This document shows, in pieces, positions 9,201-16,408 of a DNA stretch of 21,285 nucleotides. This stretch comes from an uncultured Bacillota bacterium (lineage in GTDB: Bacteria; Bacillota; Clostridia; Christensenellales; UBA1242). Every line of letters starts with the position of its first letter. Position 1 is the first letter of the stretch. The DNA is taken from the NCBI GenBank assembly GCA_900551705.1, contig URWY01000014.1:1-21285 (forward strand). Reading direction: 5' to 3'. Both the position numbers and the translations under genes were made by a program. The notes beneath the pieces were generated by a model, which made no database searches, was not told the origin of the DNA, and was given only the letters and a program-made list of their open reading frames with translations.

Positions 9201-11364
9201 TCGATTCTACGATTTGGCTATGAATGAACTCACATCGGCGATTCTTCCTGCAAAAGCGTTGATAAATGATGACAGCATAAAATTTATTGACGATTACTTA
9301 ACTGATGCTCAAAAGAACATTTTAAAAGCGTCAGGCAAAATAATAATTAAATACAGACAATTAGGTTCGACTTTTGATAATTATATAAATTCAGAATTTA
9401 AAAATTTAAAGATTGAAGGCGCGCAATCAATAATAATTGGCGGCGAAGTTTTAAATTATTTTGAATTCTTGAATAGGGCCTTAGATATATCGCTAACGGA
9501 AGCAAATGGGCTTACATTCACAGGTGTTACTTACGATAATTCATTGCTTAGCAAAATTTACTACGATGTATATTTTGTATTAGGCAAAGGAAAGAACGCA
9601 GTTACAATTCTTGCAACAACTTTGGGAAATAGTACAAATATAACATTTAGCGAACTTAAAAACTTGTTAAAAGCAAAAGACCCAACAGCAATAATTTCTC
9701 AAATATTTGTTGTGGCAAGGGGAAATAACACTTATTACATTTCTAGTTTAAAATCCGCAATTAAAAATGTTTACACTATCCAAGGCGAAGCAACAATGAT
9801 AATTGAAAATGGCATTATTAAATGGGAAAACATTGAAAATGCTGGCAGTTATCAAATTAAGAGCATAGTTAATGGCGAAGAATATATTTATGAAATAAAA
9901 TACATAAATAACAGGTTTACAATTAATGGCGAAATAACAAATGCTGTTTACTTTGAAACACAAGCAAGTGGCAAATTGATGTGGTGCTTCAATATAGCAG
10001 CTTATGACAAAATTGCTGATGCGGAACATAGTTTAAATATCAGATATATGCCAACAAATCAAGGCTCAGATGTATTTGCAATACCAGGCGAATGGACAGC
10101 AAATGCTATTAGAGTTTATAAAATTTCAAAACCAAATGTCAGACTTGAAAAGGGTGTTTTCGTTTGGGATATTGTTACTAACGCAGAACAATTTAGAGTT
10201 ACAATCAAAGATCAAAACGATAACGAAATTTTGACTTACTTGTCAAACGCTACATCTTATCTATTAGACTTAAACGAATTGGCGGTTAAACTTGGCAAAG
10301 ATGTTGATGCTGTTATAAATGAAATTTCAAGTTATAAAATAACATTCCAAAGTGTTGGCCCAAATGCTAGCGTAAACGGCGTATATTTCATATCGTCAGT
10401 TGAAGTTGAACAAACTGGATTAACATTGAAAGCAAACACTATTGGCAATATACAAATTAATCAAGATACATTGACTTGGACAGACACAAGTGACGATAAT
10501 GAATACATTATTTACATTACTGGCGAAGACAATGGTGTTAAAGTTTTAAAAACAATAACAACAACAGAAAAATCTTATGATTTATCACTAGCGAAATTGA
10601 ACGGCGATAATGATGCTGTTTACAGCGTTACAATTAAGATTGCCGGAGATAATGTCGAACTTGCCAGTGCAGTAAGTAAACAAGTTGATTTCAAAGTTTT
10701 ACACTCAATAAGTTCAATTTCATTAAACAATGGTTATGTGAACTTTGAAGTTCAAGAAGGTGCGACATCATACACTGTTACATTTGAAATAGCAAGTTTT
10801 GTTTATAATTATGTAATCAAAAAAGTTGGAAATAATTATCAAATAGAACGCGTAACACAAGTTTCAAATGGAAGCGTCATTGAACTCGACAAGGGACTTG
10901 AAACAGACATGTATTACGAAAATGGCAAAATATATTTGTGGCCAGTTAATGTAACAATGTATACCAGCGCAACCGTATCAGTTAAAGCAAATGGTTATAA
11001 GCAAGACGAAACTACTTATATTTCGTCATTTGCAAAAACTTATGGAACTGTAATCTTTAAGCCAGATACTTCAAAAGCGGCAAGAGGTAAAGTTACATAC
11101 GATAGTAAGTTGGATCAAACAATATTTACTTGGACAACTGGTATGTCATTCAGTTTTGGTATAAATATCAAGTTATATAAAGTTGTAAATGGTGTTAGAA
11201 CTGAAATAAGTTTAAACAATGCACAAATATCCAATAACAAACTAATTTTAAATGGAAAATTAGAAAAGGGCGATTATGAAGTTGTAATTCAAATTGTTCC
11301 AAAAGAAAATAATTACTATTTAAAATCTGAATGGAAAACTCTGAAATTTACATTCAATGGCTAA
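3238..11364 (+). CDS. Giant modular surface lipoprotein (Big_2 plus about 25 Fn3-like modules)
   Basis: A 2708-residue predicted lipoprotein. Residues 1-22 form a lipoprotein signal peptide ending LFVAC, with Cys23 as lipidation site; Phe at -3 is not canonical. Residues about 29-108 resemble a bacterial Ig-like Big_2 domain (MTVGDSYNLELEYSP, then ALKAGSAVVYAKA). From about 112 to the C-terminus run roughly 25 divergent modules of about 100 residues. Each opens with a kL..P-like linker, has an LTW or IxW strand followed by a YxVxI strand, and closes with a Y-[IL]-x-S turn, as in type III fibronectin-like sandwiches. There is no LPXTG motif or C-terminal helix, so anchoring would be by lipid only. 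Strong promoter, AGGAGGT site and own terminator indicate a monocistronic gene. It could be an adhesin or structural surface fibre; no enzymatic domain is visible. The frame is open throughout. Confidence 0.92.
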   Translation: MAKFKSVIVACLLILMSVLFVACGQSQIESISFKEKDIYMTVGDSYNLELEYSPKDAELEIEYSVSDNTVVYVVPNTNTVVALKAGSAVVYAKAQNGKTASINIQVVETKQNLTAPSNLKLDRENNKLTWIAVPAAYQYQVEITFDGNTTTKVVSNNYLEIAEIENLVLEPGKVVTFRVKAIASNSSAYQNSDWSDVLTFDELTAVENLSYDLSNGTINFEYELAKQVSNGNGIYFQINITGADNKTIRILKNETGVYSQSYRPTKAGEYTISVVAMMSGKTTSIAKVIKLNKLEKVTFEQDKTSIISKWKDVEQDYKINLSISIDGQSQNLTSQNEALIADNIALTIDKTANLTSYVEKINKEETINGVKTYYINSDISAITLGKAITPTNLQIEKINDSSVKLIWVYGENTYKVYLNGEPVDCEQNIITKNSVQYVEVVLDNLNAAGEYQFQVTSQKENTNTNFYLDSDAANFKKIVKFGTAKTKFNSDLKRIEYELNANQVGGNIELTIKNGNTTNITESISAITGSVEVEVANIGEYKIEVRITKTEDNAVYLSADTQIITVTKLSAVDYETELSTNEDEMTITFVKNLNASGYKILLNGEEISDLPNSENIYRTRIDDVTINNKNYGKFTLKNINVAGKYVLNIVALGSDDENNDNYILSSNDSNYEFYKLASPTLNYSKVDSKIINFTWNVVNGSNVTYEIKVIKVATGEIIYNMPVSTTSHNITFDNEGEYVVTVIAKSSRDNYLKSNVNIEACNVTIIKLNMLQDVKHEIKTDSFTKERLSVVSSNTVDNADGYILILEKTSNGSNVEIARYNSYVIDGDKVVFTLGNVDSVFADAGQYNFKFYATSSQSNILQSEVVGYRVNKLSSPENVTIEYNEDSTILRFASQDSQGRFLISVDGGSYVEINQNYFDISNLNAGSHEFKIINLGNDKNILNSNVTTVTLRILVRLNTPSNIQIGVDPNNDSKILVSFDKVENASYYEIIISQNSDKIITYRPTSIENRYVVEISRSVFCEGLQNLSIIAKPADGSEQYEMSFTSSKIYIEKAIAVDKVLLSEDGKLNLHEKQALINGTLYSNLLTDVPELSSGEKLTFVVRNISTIVDGLDSENKFYMAGEWSQVELTRLSTPNVTLNGDSVEIDYVREGVDYNLILTLDYLGLNNASVLQTFTFNLTNELGENATAFDIKSFITNFVSLTNLVGDYRFTVFAKPISNENLKLYISSKNSTENNYKYVENIENNNAIFNQENSGKINLKINKNYLEKINKIYFEIVQNSKKCIFEINLENNLINILKNELNSVEINLIKNISENEIEFSVDIYKLINAGEISINWSLKGDEEYYISPSNLEVENITKLKQPEFSYVADILGNRIVLTNETISAMPNATFVAVYNGERLEFSKTAEGVYLYLPYEWTTLADIEIYALTSETGFINSDEVVVNFKRANSIENLHLTEDSLTDKTYIEWSSDAAEFIIYISQDNFQTPKVYSSTNARFEITDEMLAAGNVRIRVVVKGYTSGSEIYLNSDFVELVCEKLDNQAVITNPNGVLTWSVFAQESLLKQYRINIGGNIYNFEPSVHTFDLKDLSGYITLNFKLVGDPTQNIISSNYQIVYVYKFNKPNSFKIQNGKFVIDENLENIDINLDYLDFLININSNSFLYSEYVNYSDEMVEKFYQLLASNNGLASANYVVQTGTVVNKDGKKYLAVNSDKTDEKSFGIYQIDIENDEFYLTQTKLISGNIETYFNWEWVDATFAQEGTVRIILKPKFTTTTEIYDDGWRTIKTKSGEVAAYYIDIAFNNLTSGGNYVSSAVCLKLPSSLEAAEYTIQVQKTSLSGNINLSSQNVDVLNFTKLLKPATVIKNGKIVWTQDGNAAYYQMLYVNSGVSTWSENLLNGSFEPNSLFESLTSQNKFSFKMVAFGNVTELKPGENLSALSKNYIIASDFGEGEFTKLRQPGDLVLINGVIYWKNSNTYDYYKVENVDSKIELRFYDLAMNELTSAILPAKALINDDSIKFIDDYLTDAQKNILKASGKIIIKYRQLGSTFDNYINSEFKNLKIEGAQSIIIGGEVLNYFEFLNRALDISLTEANGLTFTGVTYDNSLLSKIYYDVYFVLGKGKNAVTILATTLGNSTNITFSELKNLLKAKDPTAIISQIFVVARGNNTYYISSLKSAIKNVYTIQGEATMIIENGIIKWENIENAGSYQIKSIVNGEEYIYEIKYINNRFTINGEITNAVYFETQASGKLMWCFNIAAYDKIADAEHSLNIRYMPTNQGSDVFAIPGEWTANAIRVYKISKPNVRLEKGVFVWDIVTNAEQFRVTIKDQNDNEILTYLSNATSYLLDLNELAVKLGKDVDAVINEISSYKITFQSVGPNASVNGVYFISSVEVEQTGLTLKANTIGNIQINQDTLTWTDTSDDNEYIIYITGEDNGVKVLKTITTTEKSYDLSLAKLNGDNDAVYSVTIKIAGDNVELASAVSKQVDFKVLHSISSISLNNGYVNFEVQEGATSYTVTFEIASFVYNYVIKKVGNNYQIERVTQVSNGSVIELDKGLETDMYYENGKIYLWPVNVTMYTSATVSVKANGYKQDETTYISSFAKTYGTVIFKPDTSKAARGKVTYDSKLDQTIFTWTTGMSFSFGINIKLYKVVNGVRTEISLNNAQISNNKLILNGKLEKGDYEVVIQIVPKENNYYLKSEWKTLKFTFNG
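3571..11361 (+). repeat. Array of about 25 degenerate beta-sandwich modules (protein level)
   Basis: Module openings seen in the translation include LTAPSNLKL, KLSSPENVTI, RLNTPSNIQI, KLKQPEFSY, KFNKPNSFKI, KLLKPATVI, KLRQPGDLV and KISKPNVRL. Modules end in turns such as DNYINSEF, YYLKSEW and IISSNY. Units are too diverged to show as DNA repeats. Domain count and borders are my reading and approximate. Confidence 0.65.
6896..7215 (+). other. Extremely A+T-rich block inside the giant lipoprotein gene
   Basis: Counting 6901-7200 gives only 37 G or C in 300 bases, while flanking parts of the same gene are much richer (26 of 60 in 7861-7920). The frame stays open, and the encoded segment (about residues 1220-1326) becomes Asn, Lys, Ile, Glu and Leu rich with almost only A/T-ending codons. 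Confidence 0.85.
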
Positions 11365-11368
11365 GAAT

Positions 11369-11397
11369 AAAAAATCACGATTAATTCGTGATTTTTT
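11369..11397. terminator. Bidirectional terminator after the lipoprotein gene
   Basis: A-run plus TCACGA (11375-11380), five-base loop, TCGTGA (11386-11391) and a T-run. It starts five bases after the lipoprotein stop and 16 bases before the convergent HD gene ends, so it can serve both. Confidence 0.92.
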
Positions 11398-11412
11398 AAT
11401 AAATTGAATATA

Positions 11413-12009
11413 TTAATTTGAAATTTGTTCGTCTAAATATGTTGCTTCAAGGTCTGACAAATGGAAAATTAAAGCAACAGGGAACTCATAAAATGCACCA
11501 CTGATTGAATATGAGCCGCCTTGAACGCGAGCATCAAATCCTCCCATATGCCAGTTTATTGCCATTGCTTCTTCGCGTGTTAATTTCATGAAACCGCTAA
11601 TTATGTAAACAGACTTTTCACCATGGCCATAAGGTAATTTATCGTCAACAGCGTAGTAAGGTTTTTGAACCCAAATGCCATCTTCTTTAACATTGCGCAT
11701 TTCTTGTTTGTAATAGCCAACTTTGCAAATATCGTGCAATAAACCAATAATTGCCGCACTTTCTTCACTTATGTGATCTTGCCAGTTTTCGCCATATTCT
11801 TTTACAAGATTTCTAACAAAGCGTTTATAGGCTTTAACTGAATGTTCAATTAATCCACCTTCATGATTTGAATGGAATTTCGTGCTGGCAGGGCAGGTTG
11901 TAAAATCTGATTTCATAAGCCAGTCCAAAAGTTTGTCTGCTCCTTCACGGTTAATTTTTGATGTATAAATTTCTGTAAATTCTTTTATAAAATCTTTCTT
12001 TTCTCCCAT
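11413..12009 (-). CDS. HD-domain phosphohydrolase
   Basis: A 198-residue cytoplasmic protein of the HD superfamily of metal-dependent phosphohydrolases. Likely metal ligands are His56 in GGLIEHS, the His92-Asp93 pair in LLHDICK, His129 in YGHGEKS, His154 in NWHMG and Asp186 in HLSDLEA. That order matches the six-ligand HD domain. The N-terminal 45 residues are helical and the fold continues to the C-terminus, so no second domain is present. Similar stand-alone HD proteins occur widely in Firmicutes and their phages; substrate (nucleotide or RNA end) is unknown. The ATG is preceded by AAGGAAG four bases upstream, and a TATAAT (12032-12027, minus strand) lies close upstream with no convincing -35. 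It is monocistronic and convergent with the lipoprotein gene. Confidence 0.88.
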   Translation of the reverse strand: MGEKKDFIKEFTEIYTSKINREGADKLLDWLMKSDFTTCPASTKFHSNHEGGLIEHSVKAYKRFVRNLVKEYGENWQDHISEESAAIIGLLHDICKVGYYKQEMRNVKEDGIWVQKPYYAVDDKLPYGHGEKSVYIISGFMKLTREEAMAINWHMGGFDARVQGGSYSISGAFYEFPVALIFHLSDLEATYLDEQISN

Positions 12010-12105
12010 AATTCTTCCTTAAAACTATTATATAATTAATTTTGTTAATTCAAAAGTAATTTTTGACAATTTATCTTAATATATTGTTAAAGTGCAAAAA
12101 TGATA

Positions 12106-12134
12106 TTGAAATTTAAAATAATATATGTTATATT
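12106..12134 (+). promoter_or_regulatory. Possible promoter of the small membrane protein
   Basis: TTGAAA (12106-12111), a 17-base spacer and TATATT (12129-12134), with TG one base upstream of the -10. The predicted start would fall at the ribosome-binding site (12141), which is uncomfortably close. A perfect TTGACA at 12063-12068 has no -10 at proper distance. Confidence 0.35.
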
Positions 12135-12153
12135 ATAAATAAGGAGAAAGATT

Positions 12154-12468
12154 ATGAAAAAAATTCTAAATACTATCATAATTATCGCTAGTTTCGCATT
12201 GCTTATTGTTTTGGCTCTTGCGGCTGTAAACGACTCAATAATTGCAGCAGGCGCGGCAGGATTTATAGACATTGAAAAGTTTGGTGGCTTTATAAGCTTT
12301 TTAAGAAACTACGGTGCACTTATTATTGTCGGTGCGTTGGTGTTTGTAAACTTGCTTGCGAAGTCATTTATCAGAATTATATTTTTAGTTTTATTCTTAC
12401 TTGCTTTTGCTCTATACATATTTGCAACATCGTTCCCAGATCAATTTGCACATTTATTTGGAATATAA
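12154..12468 (+). CDS. Small three-helix membrane protein, unknown function
   Basis: A 104-residue integral membrane protein that I do not recognise. Predicted helices are about 4-26, 53-69 and 71-92, separated by a short loop containing DIEKFGGF and a tight two-helix hairpin. There is no cleavable signal or catalytic motif. Lys3 and Lys2 precede helix 1, which favours a cytoplasmic N-terminus. The AAGGAGA ribosome-binding site at 12141-12147 sits six bases before ATG. It is monocistronic and convergent with the leucine-rich-repeat gene, with which it shares a terminator. A link to the neighbouring surface protein is possible but unsupported. Confidence 0.85.
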   Translation: MKKILNTIIIIASFALLIVLALAAVNDSIIAAGAAGFIDIEKFGGFISFLRNYGALIIVGALVFVNLLAKSFIRIIFLVLFLLAFALYIFATSFPDQFAHLFGI

Positions 12469-12496
12469 AAAAAGAAGGGTTATTCCCTTCTTTTTT
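12467..12496. terminator. Bidirectional terminator
   Basis: GAAGGG (12474-12479), loop TTATT, CCCTTC (12485-12490), flanked by seven A on the left and six T on the right. It lies between the convergent stops at 12468 and 12507. Confidence 0.92.
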
Positions 12497-12506
12497 ATTT
12501 TTATAT

Positions 12507-14504
12507 TTATTCAATAGCTAAGATTGTATACGAACTGAAACTACTATTAGCTTTATAGGTTTCAACGCTAGCAGCAGGAACATAAACTGTTGTTATTTTT
12601 GCATTGAAGAATGCACTCATTCCAATAGTAGGTGGGGTTGGCGTGTTAATGACCAAAGTTGTTAATTTTGAGCAGCCATTGAACGCCTCTTTATCAATCG
12701 AGGTAATATTGCTTCCCAAAGTGATTTTTGTTATTCCTGTGCATCCTTGGAATAGTTGTTCGCCGATATAAGTTATTTTTGACGGTAATGTAATTTCACC
12801 CGTAAGAGCATTGCAATATGAAAAGCACCATTTTCCAATTTCAGTTATATTTTCATGGAAAGTTATTGATTTAAGTCGGTCGCAACTTTTAAATAGTCCT
12901 ATTCCGAGCTTAGTAATATTTTTAGGAACTACAAAATTGACTATACCTGAATCTTTAAACGCATTATCGCCTATTTCAACCAAAGTGTCTGGAAAGACTA
13001 AGTTTTCATTCCAATATCTGCCTTCGCATTGATTAAATGCTGATGATTCGATTTTTCTAACATTTGCGCCCATTTTTTGTAAACGGAAAGAGGAGGTGCT
13101 AAAAGCGCTTTTACCAATAATTTCGACTCCATCACCGATATATAAGTCTATATAATTTCTATTTACATTATAAAATGCTTGTTGATTAATATATTTAACA
13201 GAATCAGGAATTTTTAATTCGCCAGAAAGATCTGTGCATTGGTAAAAGGCATCAAAAGCAATTCCTACAACATCATTTGGAATATTAAGAATCCCAGAAG
13301 GTTTGGTTGTTTTATAAGTTAATAGCCATTTTAAACCATTTTCACAATTAGCGTAGATGAAATCTCCATCAGCAACTTGATTGTAAATATATGTGCCAGC
13401 AAAGGCTCTTAATCCAATATGATTTACATTATTGCCGATTATAAGGGAAGTTAGTGATGTGCAATTATTAAATGCTTCATCAGCGATTATTGTAACTTTA
13501 TATTCTTTGTTGTTAACATAAATGGAGTCTGGAATAACAAGTTCTGTTGGTGTGCCTGTATATCCAGTTATTCTTGCACTTTTGTTATCTTCGTCTAAAT
13601 AATAAACAAATTTAAAGCCATTTCCTTCTGGGTCGGTTATTGTGTAAGTTTGACCAGTTACCAAGTCGGTTGTAGTTTCAATTTGATTGCCTGATGAATC
13701 TTTAATTATGTTATCAACATTGTCAACGATTATGTTATTTCCGTTTGCAGCAGTGTTGTAATTCCAAGTTTCAACACCTTCGGCTTGAATTGATTCAATT
13801 GTCAAATTAATATCAAGTTTTGCAAGTTTGTATGTTGTGCCATCTATTGTAGCCTCAGGTCCGCCTTTAAGGGTATCCCATTCACCAGTTTTTAATGTGG
13901 AATAATAATTTCCGTTTGATGCTGTTGTGCTTGTGAATAGTTTGATGTCTGATGTGATTGAACTGTCAATAACTTTTAAGTTTTTGGAGGAATCTACATA
14001 ATAGAACCAGCCACCATTATTTTTAATCCAACTTGCACTATCAAATTCAAGTTCAACTCCGTTTGTAAAAAGTTGGGTTTTTAAATTTGTTATTGCTTTG
14101 GTATTTGTGATTTTTGTATATGTTCCACTGGATTCTGTATACATCACATATTCAAGTTTTGCACGGACATAAAATGGCAATGTTTTAGATTCTTTTCTAA
14201 TGAAGGGGGTTGCTACTTGATAAATTTCTGTTTGTCCAATTGAAATATCTTTAAATCCAGCATAATTATTTGCAGTTGTTCCGTCTGTGTAATACAAGAT
14301 GTTGCCTTCTGATATCATTGTGCCAGCTGAGTCAACTGACAAATTATAAATAGAATAATACAGGCCTTTATTGAATACAACAGTGCCATCTCCAGACCTT
14401 TTTGAACGATAGTAAGCCCCAGTAGCACCGAGCGCTATTGCGGCGAGAAAAAGTGTGATTAAGAATATGATTTGGAAAACTATAATTGATTTTTTCGATT
14501 TCAT
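12507..14504 (-). CDS. Secreted BspA-like leucine-rich-repeat protein with SipW/TasA-like N-terminus
   Basis: A 665-residue surface or secreted protein. Lys2-Lys5 plus the hydrophobic helix 7-25 followed by GATGAYY resembles signal peptides cut by SipW-type peptidases. Residues about 26-270 carry features of TasA/camelysin-like domains (NKGLYYSIYNL, then TPFIRKESKTLPFYVRAKL), which fits that reading. From about 330 to 640 there are at least ten TpLRR/BspA repeats of the form AFxxCxxLxxLxIxxxVxxIGxxAF. The C-terminal cap reads TPPTIGMSAFF and VYVPAASVETYK, the usual end of BspA repeats. The family mediates adhesion or host interaction in other bacteria. AGGAG lies seven bases before ATG. It sits 89 bases downstream of rmuC on the same strand, with no clear terminator between, so read-through is possible. 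No sortase motif. Confidence 0.88.
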   Translation of the reverse strand: MKSKKSIIVFQIIFLITLFLAAIALGATGAYYRSKRSGDGTVVFNKGLYYSIYNLSVDSAGTMISEGNILYYTDGTTANNYAGFKDISIGQTEIYQVATPFIRKESKTLPFYVRAKLEYVMYTESSGTYTKITNTKAITNLKTQLFTNGVELEFDSASWIKNNGGWFYYVDSSKNLKVIDSSITSDIKLFTSTTASNGNYYSTLKTGEWDTLKGGPEATIDGTTYKLAKLDINLTIESIQAEGVETWNYNTAANGNNIIVDNVDNIIKDSSGNQIETTTDLVTGQTYTITDPEGNGFKFVYYLDEDNKSARITGYTGTPTELVIPDSIYVNNKEYKVTIIADEAFNNCTSLTSLIIGNNVNHIGLRAFAGTYIYNQVADGDFIYANCENGLKWLLTYKTTKPSGILNIPNDVVGIAFDAFYQCTDLSGELKIPDSVKYINQQAFYNVNRNYIDLYIGDGVEIIGKSAFSTSSFRLQKMGANVRKIESSAFNQCEGRYWNENLVFPDTLVEIGDNAFKDSGIVNFVVPKNITKLGIGLFKSCDRLKSITFHENITEIGKWCFSYCNALTGEITLPSKITYIGEQLFQGCTGITKITLGSNITSIDKEAFNGCSKLTTLVINTPTPPTIGMSAFFNAKITTVYVPAASVETYKANSSFSSYTILAIE

Positions 14505-14533
14505 TATCCTACTCCTACTTATTATTATTTATA

Positions 14534-14563
14534 ATACTACAACAAATTATATATAATTGTCAA
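14534..14563 (-). promoter_or_regulatory. Possible promoter of the LRR gene
   Basis: A perfect TTGACA (14563-14558, minus strand) is followed by TAGTAT after 18 bases (14539-14534); a better TATTAT lies at 21 bases. The -35 is strong and the -10 weak. Confidence 0.4.
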
Positions 14564-14593
14564 AACATTTTGTGTATTTTTAACAAAAATATG

Positions 14594-15826
14594 TTATTCG
14601 TTATCGTCTGAATTTGGTGCTTCTATGGCATCAATTTCGTTTGTTGGAGTGTATGAAAGACTATCAACCTTGTTAAGTTTTCGCTCCAAATTTCTAGTTT
14701 TGCTTTCCGCTTCTTTCATTGTGTTAGCAACTTCTTGTATTTTTTTGTTAGTTTTTGCCAAAATATCGCCAAATTTGCCGAATTCAGATTTTACACTCGC
14801 AAGCACTTTCCAAACTTCGCTTGTTTGTTTTTCTATTGCTAGGGCGTGGAATCCAAGTTGCAAACTTGAAATGAATGCGGTTAATGTTGTTGGCCCAGTT
14901 ATTGTAATTCTATAATCGCGTTGCAAACTTTCCATCAAACTTGTATTTCTCAAAACTTCGCAGAACAAACTTTCAGTTGGTAAGAACATAACGCCAAAAT
15001 CTGTTGTATAGGGTGGAGCAAGGTATTTTGAACTGATATCCATTGCGTGTTTTTTAACGCTTCTTTCAAGATCCTTTCGACATGCCAAAATTTGTGCGCT
15101 GTCGCCACTATCTTGTGCTTCAACAAGTCTGTTATAGTCTTCAATTGGGAATTTACTATCAATAGGTAGCAAAACAAATTTGTCGTCAACTTTGCTTGGA
15201 ATTTTAACAGCAAATTCAACAAAATCTTTGCTTTTTGGATTTGTTTTTGCATTTTTTACATATTGATCTTCCGTTAAGTATTGGCTTAGAAGTTGTTCCA
15301 AATGAATTTCGCCCCAACTGCCGCGGGATTTTACATTTGTTAAAACTTTTTTCAAATCGCCAACGCCAACAGCCAAGTTTTGCATTTCGCCAAGACCTTT
15401 ATACACGCTTTCAAGCCTATCATTTACAAGTTTAAAACTTTCGCCCAGGCGTTTTTCAAGAGTGTCATGCAATTTTTCGTCAACTGTCAATCTCATTTTT
15501 TCAATTTTTTCTGAGTTGTCTTTTTGTAAGTTGTCTAATTTTTCTTCAACAGTTTCTCTGATTTTTTCAAGTTTACTTTCATTTGCTTTTGTGAAATCGT
15601 TAATTCTGCCGCCCAAAATTGTGTTGATTTCTTCTCTTGTCGATTTTAAAGAAAAAGAAAGTTCTTCTCGTAAATTTTTAAAATTTCTGTCCATTTCTTC
15701 ACGAGAGCGTGAAAATTCTTTGTCAAAATTATATTTATTTTGTTTTTTGCTAAATAAAATGGTTAAAATCAGCGCTAATATGCTTACAAAGGTCGTAGCC
15801 AATAAACAAATTTCAAGTGTTGTCAT
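14594..15826 (-). CDS. rmuC: DNA recombination protein RmuC
   Basis: RmuC family, a membrane-tethered protein with a restriction-endonuclease-like fold that limits rearrangements at inverted repeats in E. coli; its biochemical activity is poorly defined. Residues about 4-26 form one N-terminal membrane anchor. Residues about 30-145 are a long charged coiled coil (repeated SREEMDR, STREEI, KLEKIRETVEEKL, KIEKMRLTVDEKL). The conserved RmuC domain follows at about 150-365, with the hallmark RGSWGE (about 169-174), LPIDSKFP, SSKYLAPPYTTDFGVMFLPTE and TGPTTL. A second coiled coil and an acidic tail close the protein. Length of 410 residues is usual. AGGAG lies six bases before ATG. It is divergent from the P-loop gene. 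Confidence 0.95.
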   Translation of the reverse strand: MTTLEICLLATTFVSILALILTILFSKKQNKYNFDKEFSRSREEMDRNFKNLREELSFSLKSTREEINTILGGRINDFTKANESKLEKIRETVEEKLDNLQKDNSEKIEKMRLTVDEKLHDTLEKRLGESFKLVNDRLESVYKGLGEMQNLAVGVGDLKKVLTNVKSRGSWGEIHLEQLLSQYLTEDQYVKNAKTNPKSKDFVEFAVKIPSKVDDKFVLLPIDSKFPIEDYNRLVEAQDSGDSAQILACRKDLERSVKKHAMDISSKYLAPPYTTDFGVMFLPTESLFCEVLRNTSLMESLQRDYRITITGPTTLTAFISSLQLGFHALAIEKQTSEVWKVLASVKSEFGKFGDILAKTNKKIQEVANTMKEAESKTRNLERKLNKVDSLSYTPTNEIDAIEAPNSDDNE

Positions 15827-15843
15827 ATTTTTCTCCTAATTTA

Positions 15844-15873
15844 ATTATATCATAAAATAGAGAATATTTGCAA
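15844..15873 (-). promoter_or_regulatory. Promoter of rmuC
   Basis: Minus strand TTGCAA (15873-15868), an 18-base spacer and TATAAT (15849-15844), with TG one base before the -10. It is back to back with the plus-strand promoter at 15881, only seven bases away. Confidence 0.65.
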
Positions 15874-15880
15874 TTTGTGA

Positions 15881-15908
15881 TTGACTTTTTTATAAAATAA
15901 ATTATTAT
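15881..15908 (+). promoter_or_regulatory. Promoter of the P-loop gene
   Basis: TTGACT (15881-15886), a 16-base spacer and TATTAT (15903-15908). An overlapping TATAAT at 15906-15911 would have a 19-base spacer. The predicted start abuts the AGGAG at 15915-15919. Confidence 0.48.
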
Positions 15909-15925
15909 AATAATAGGAGTTTGGT

Positions 15926-16387
15926 ATGCAAGAATATATTGGTTTACAAAAAAAGAAAGGTATAATTATCAGTGGTTTTGCTGGCATTGGTAAAACTGAT
16001 TTTAACAAGTATGTTCCATACTATCAAAATGCGACATATTACGATTTGCCTTCTGCGGCATTCAGGGAAAACTGGGAGAAAGTTTATGTTGATTGCGCAG
16101 AAGCACTTTGCGAAAAATATAATTATGTTTTCGTGTCAACACACGATGTTGTGATTAACGAACTCATGTCTAGAAATTTAAAATTTTATATTGTCTATCC
16201 AAAAGGACATTGCAAAGACGAATATAGGCAGAGATTTATAAAGAGAGGCAATTCTCCTGAATATATTGATAAATTTATGAAGAATTGGGATCGATTTATT
16301 GACCAAATTGATAGGCTTGACTATCCTTATAAAATTTCACTTAGAACTGGTCAATACTTGTCCGATGTTATTTCGAGAATAAGATAA
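15926..16387 (+). CDS. P-loop NTPase, small kinase-like protein
   Basis: A 153-residue cytoplasmic P-loop protein. Walker A is GFAGIGKT (17-24). A hydrophobic strand ending in a polar cluster, YVFVSTHD (about 67-74), is the Walker B-like strand. An arginine-rich lid-like helix with EYRQRFIKRGN lies at about 113-125, followed by a helical end containing NWDRFIDQI. This order resembles adenylate or nucleoside kinase-like folds of under 200 residues common in Firmicutes and their phages, most of unassigned substrate. AGGAG lies six bases before the ATG. The terminator overlaps its stop codon. Function beyond ATP or GTP binding is inference. Confidence 0.82.
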   Translation: MQEYIGLQKKKGIIISGFAGIGKTDFNKYVPYYQNATYYDLPSAAFRENWEKVYVDCAEALCEKYNYVFVSTHDVVINELMSRNLKFYIVYPKGHCKDEYRQRFIKRGNSPEYIDKFMKNWDRFIDQIDRLDYPYKISLRTGQYLSDVISRIR

Positions 16388-16408
16388 GAGCTTAGCGGCT
16401 CTTTTTTT
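16386..16408 (+). terminator. Intrinsic terminator of the P-loop gene
   Basis: AAGAGC (16386-16391) pairs with GCTCTT (16398-16403), followed by a T-run to 16408. It overlaps the stop codons of both convergent genes; the left flank lacks an A-run, so it is weaker for the minus strand. Confidence 0.8.

Noticed and set aside
14505..14593. Terminator between rmuC and the LRR gene
   Set aside because: Only weak A/T pairings (AACA with TGTT, CAAAA with TTTTG) are present, without a G/C stem or clean T-run.
14950..15252. 100-codon minus-strand frame within rmuC
   Set aside because: It is an out-of-frame shadow of the well-conserved RmuC domain.
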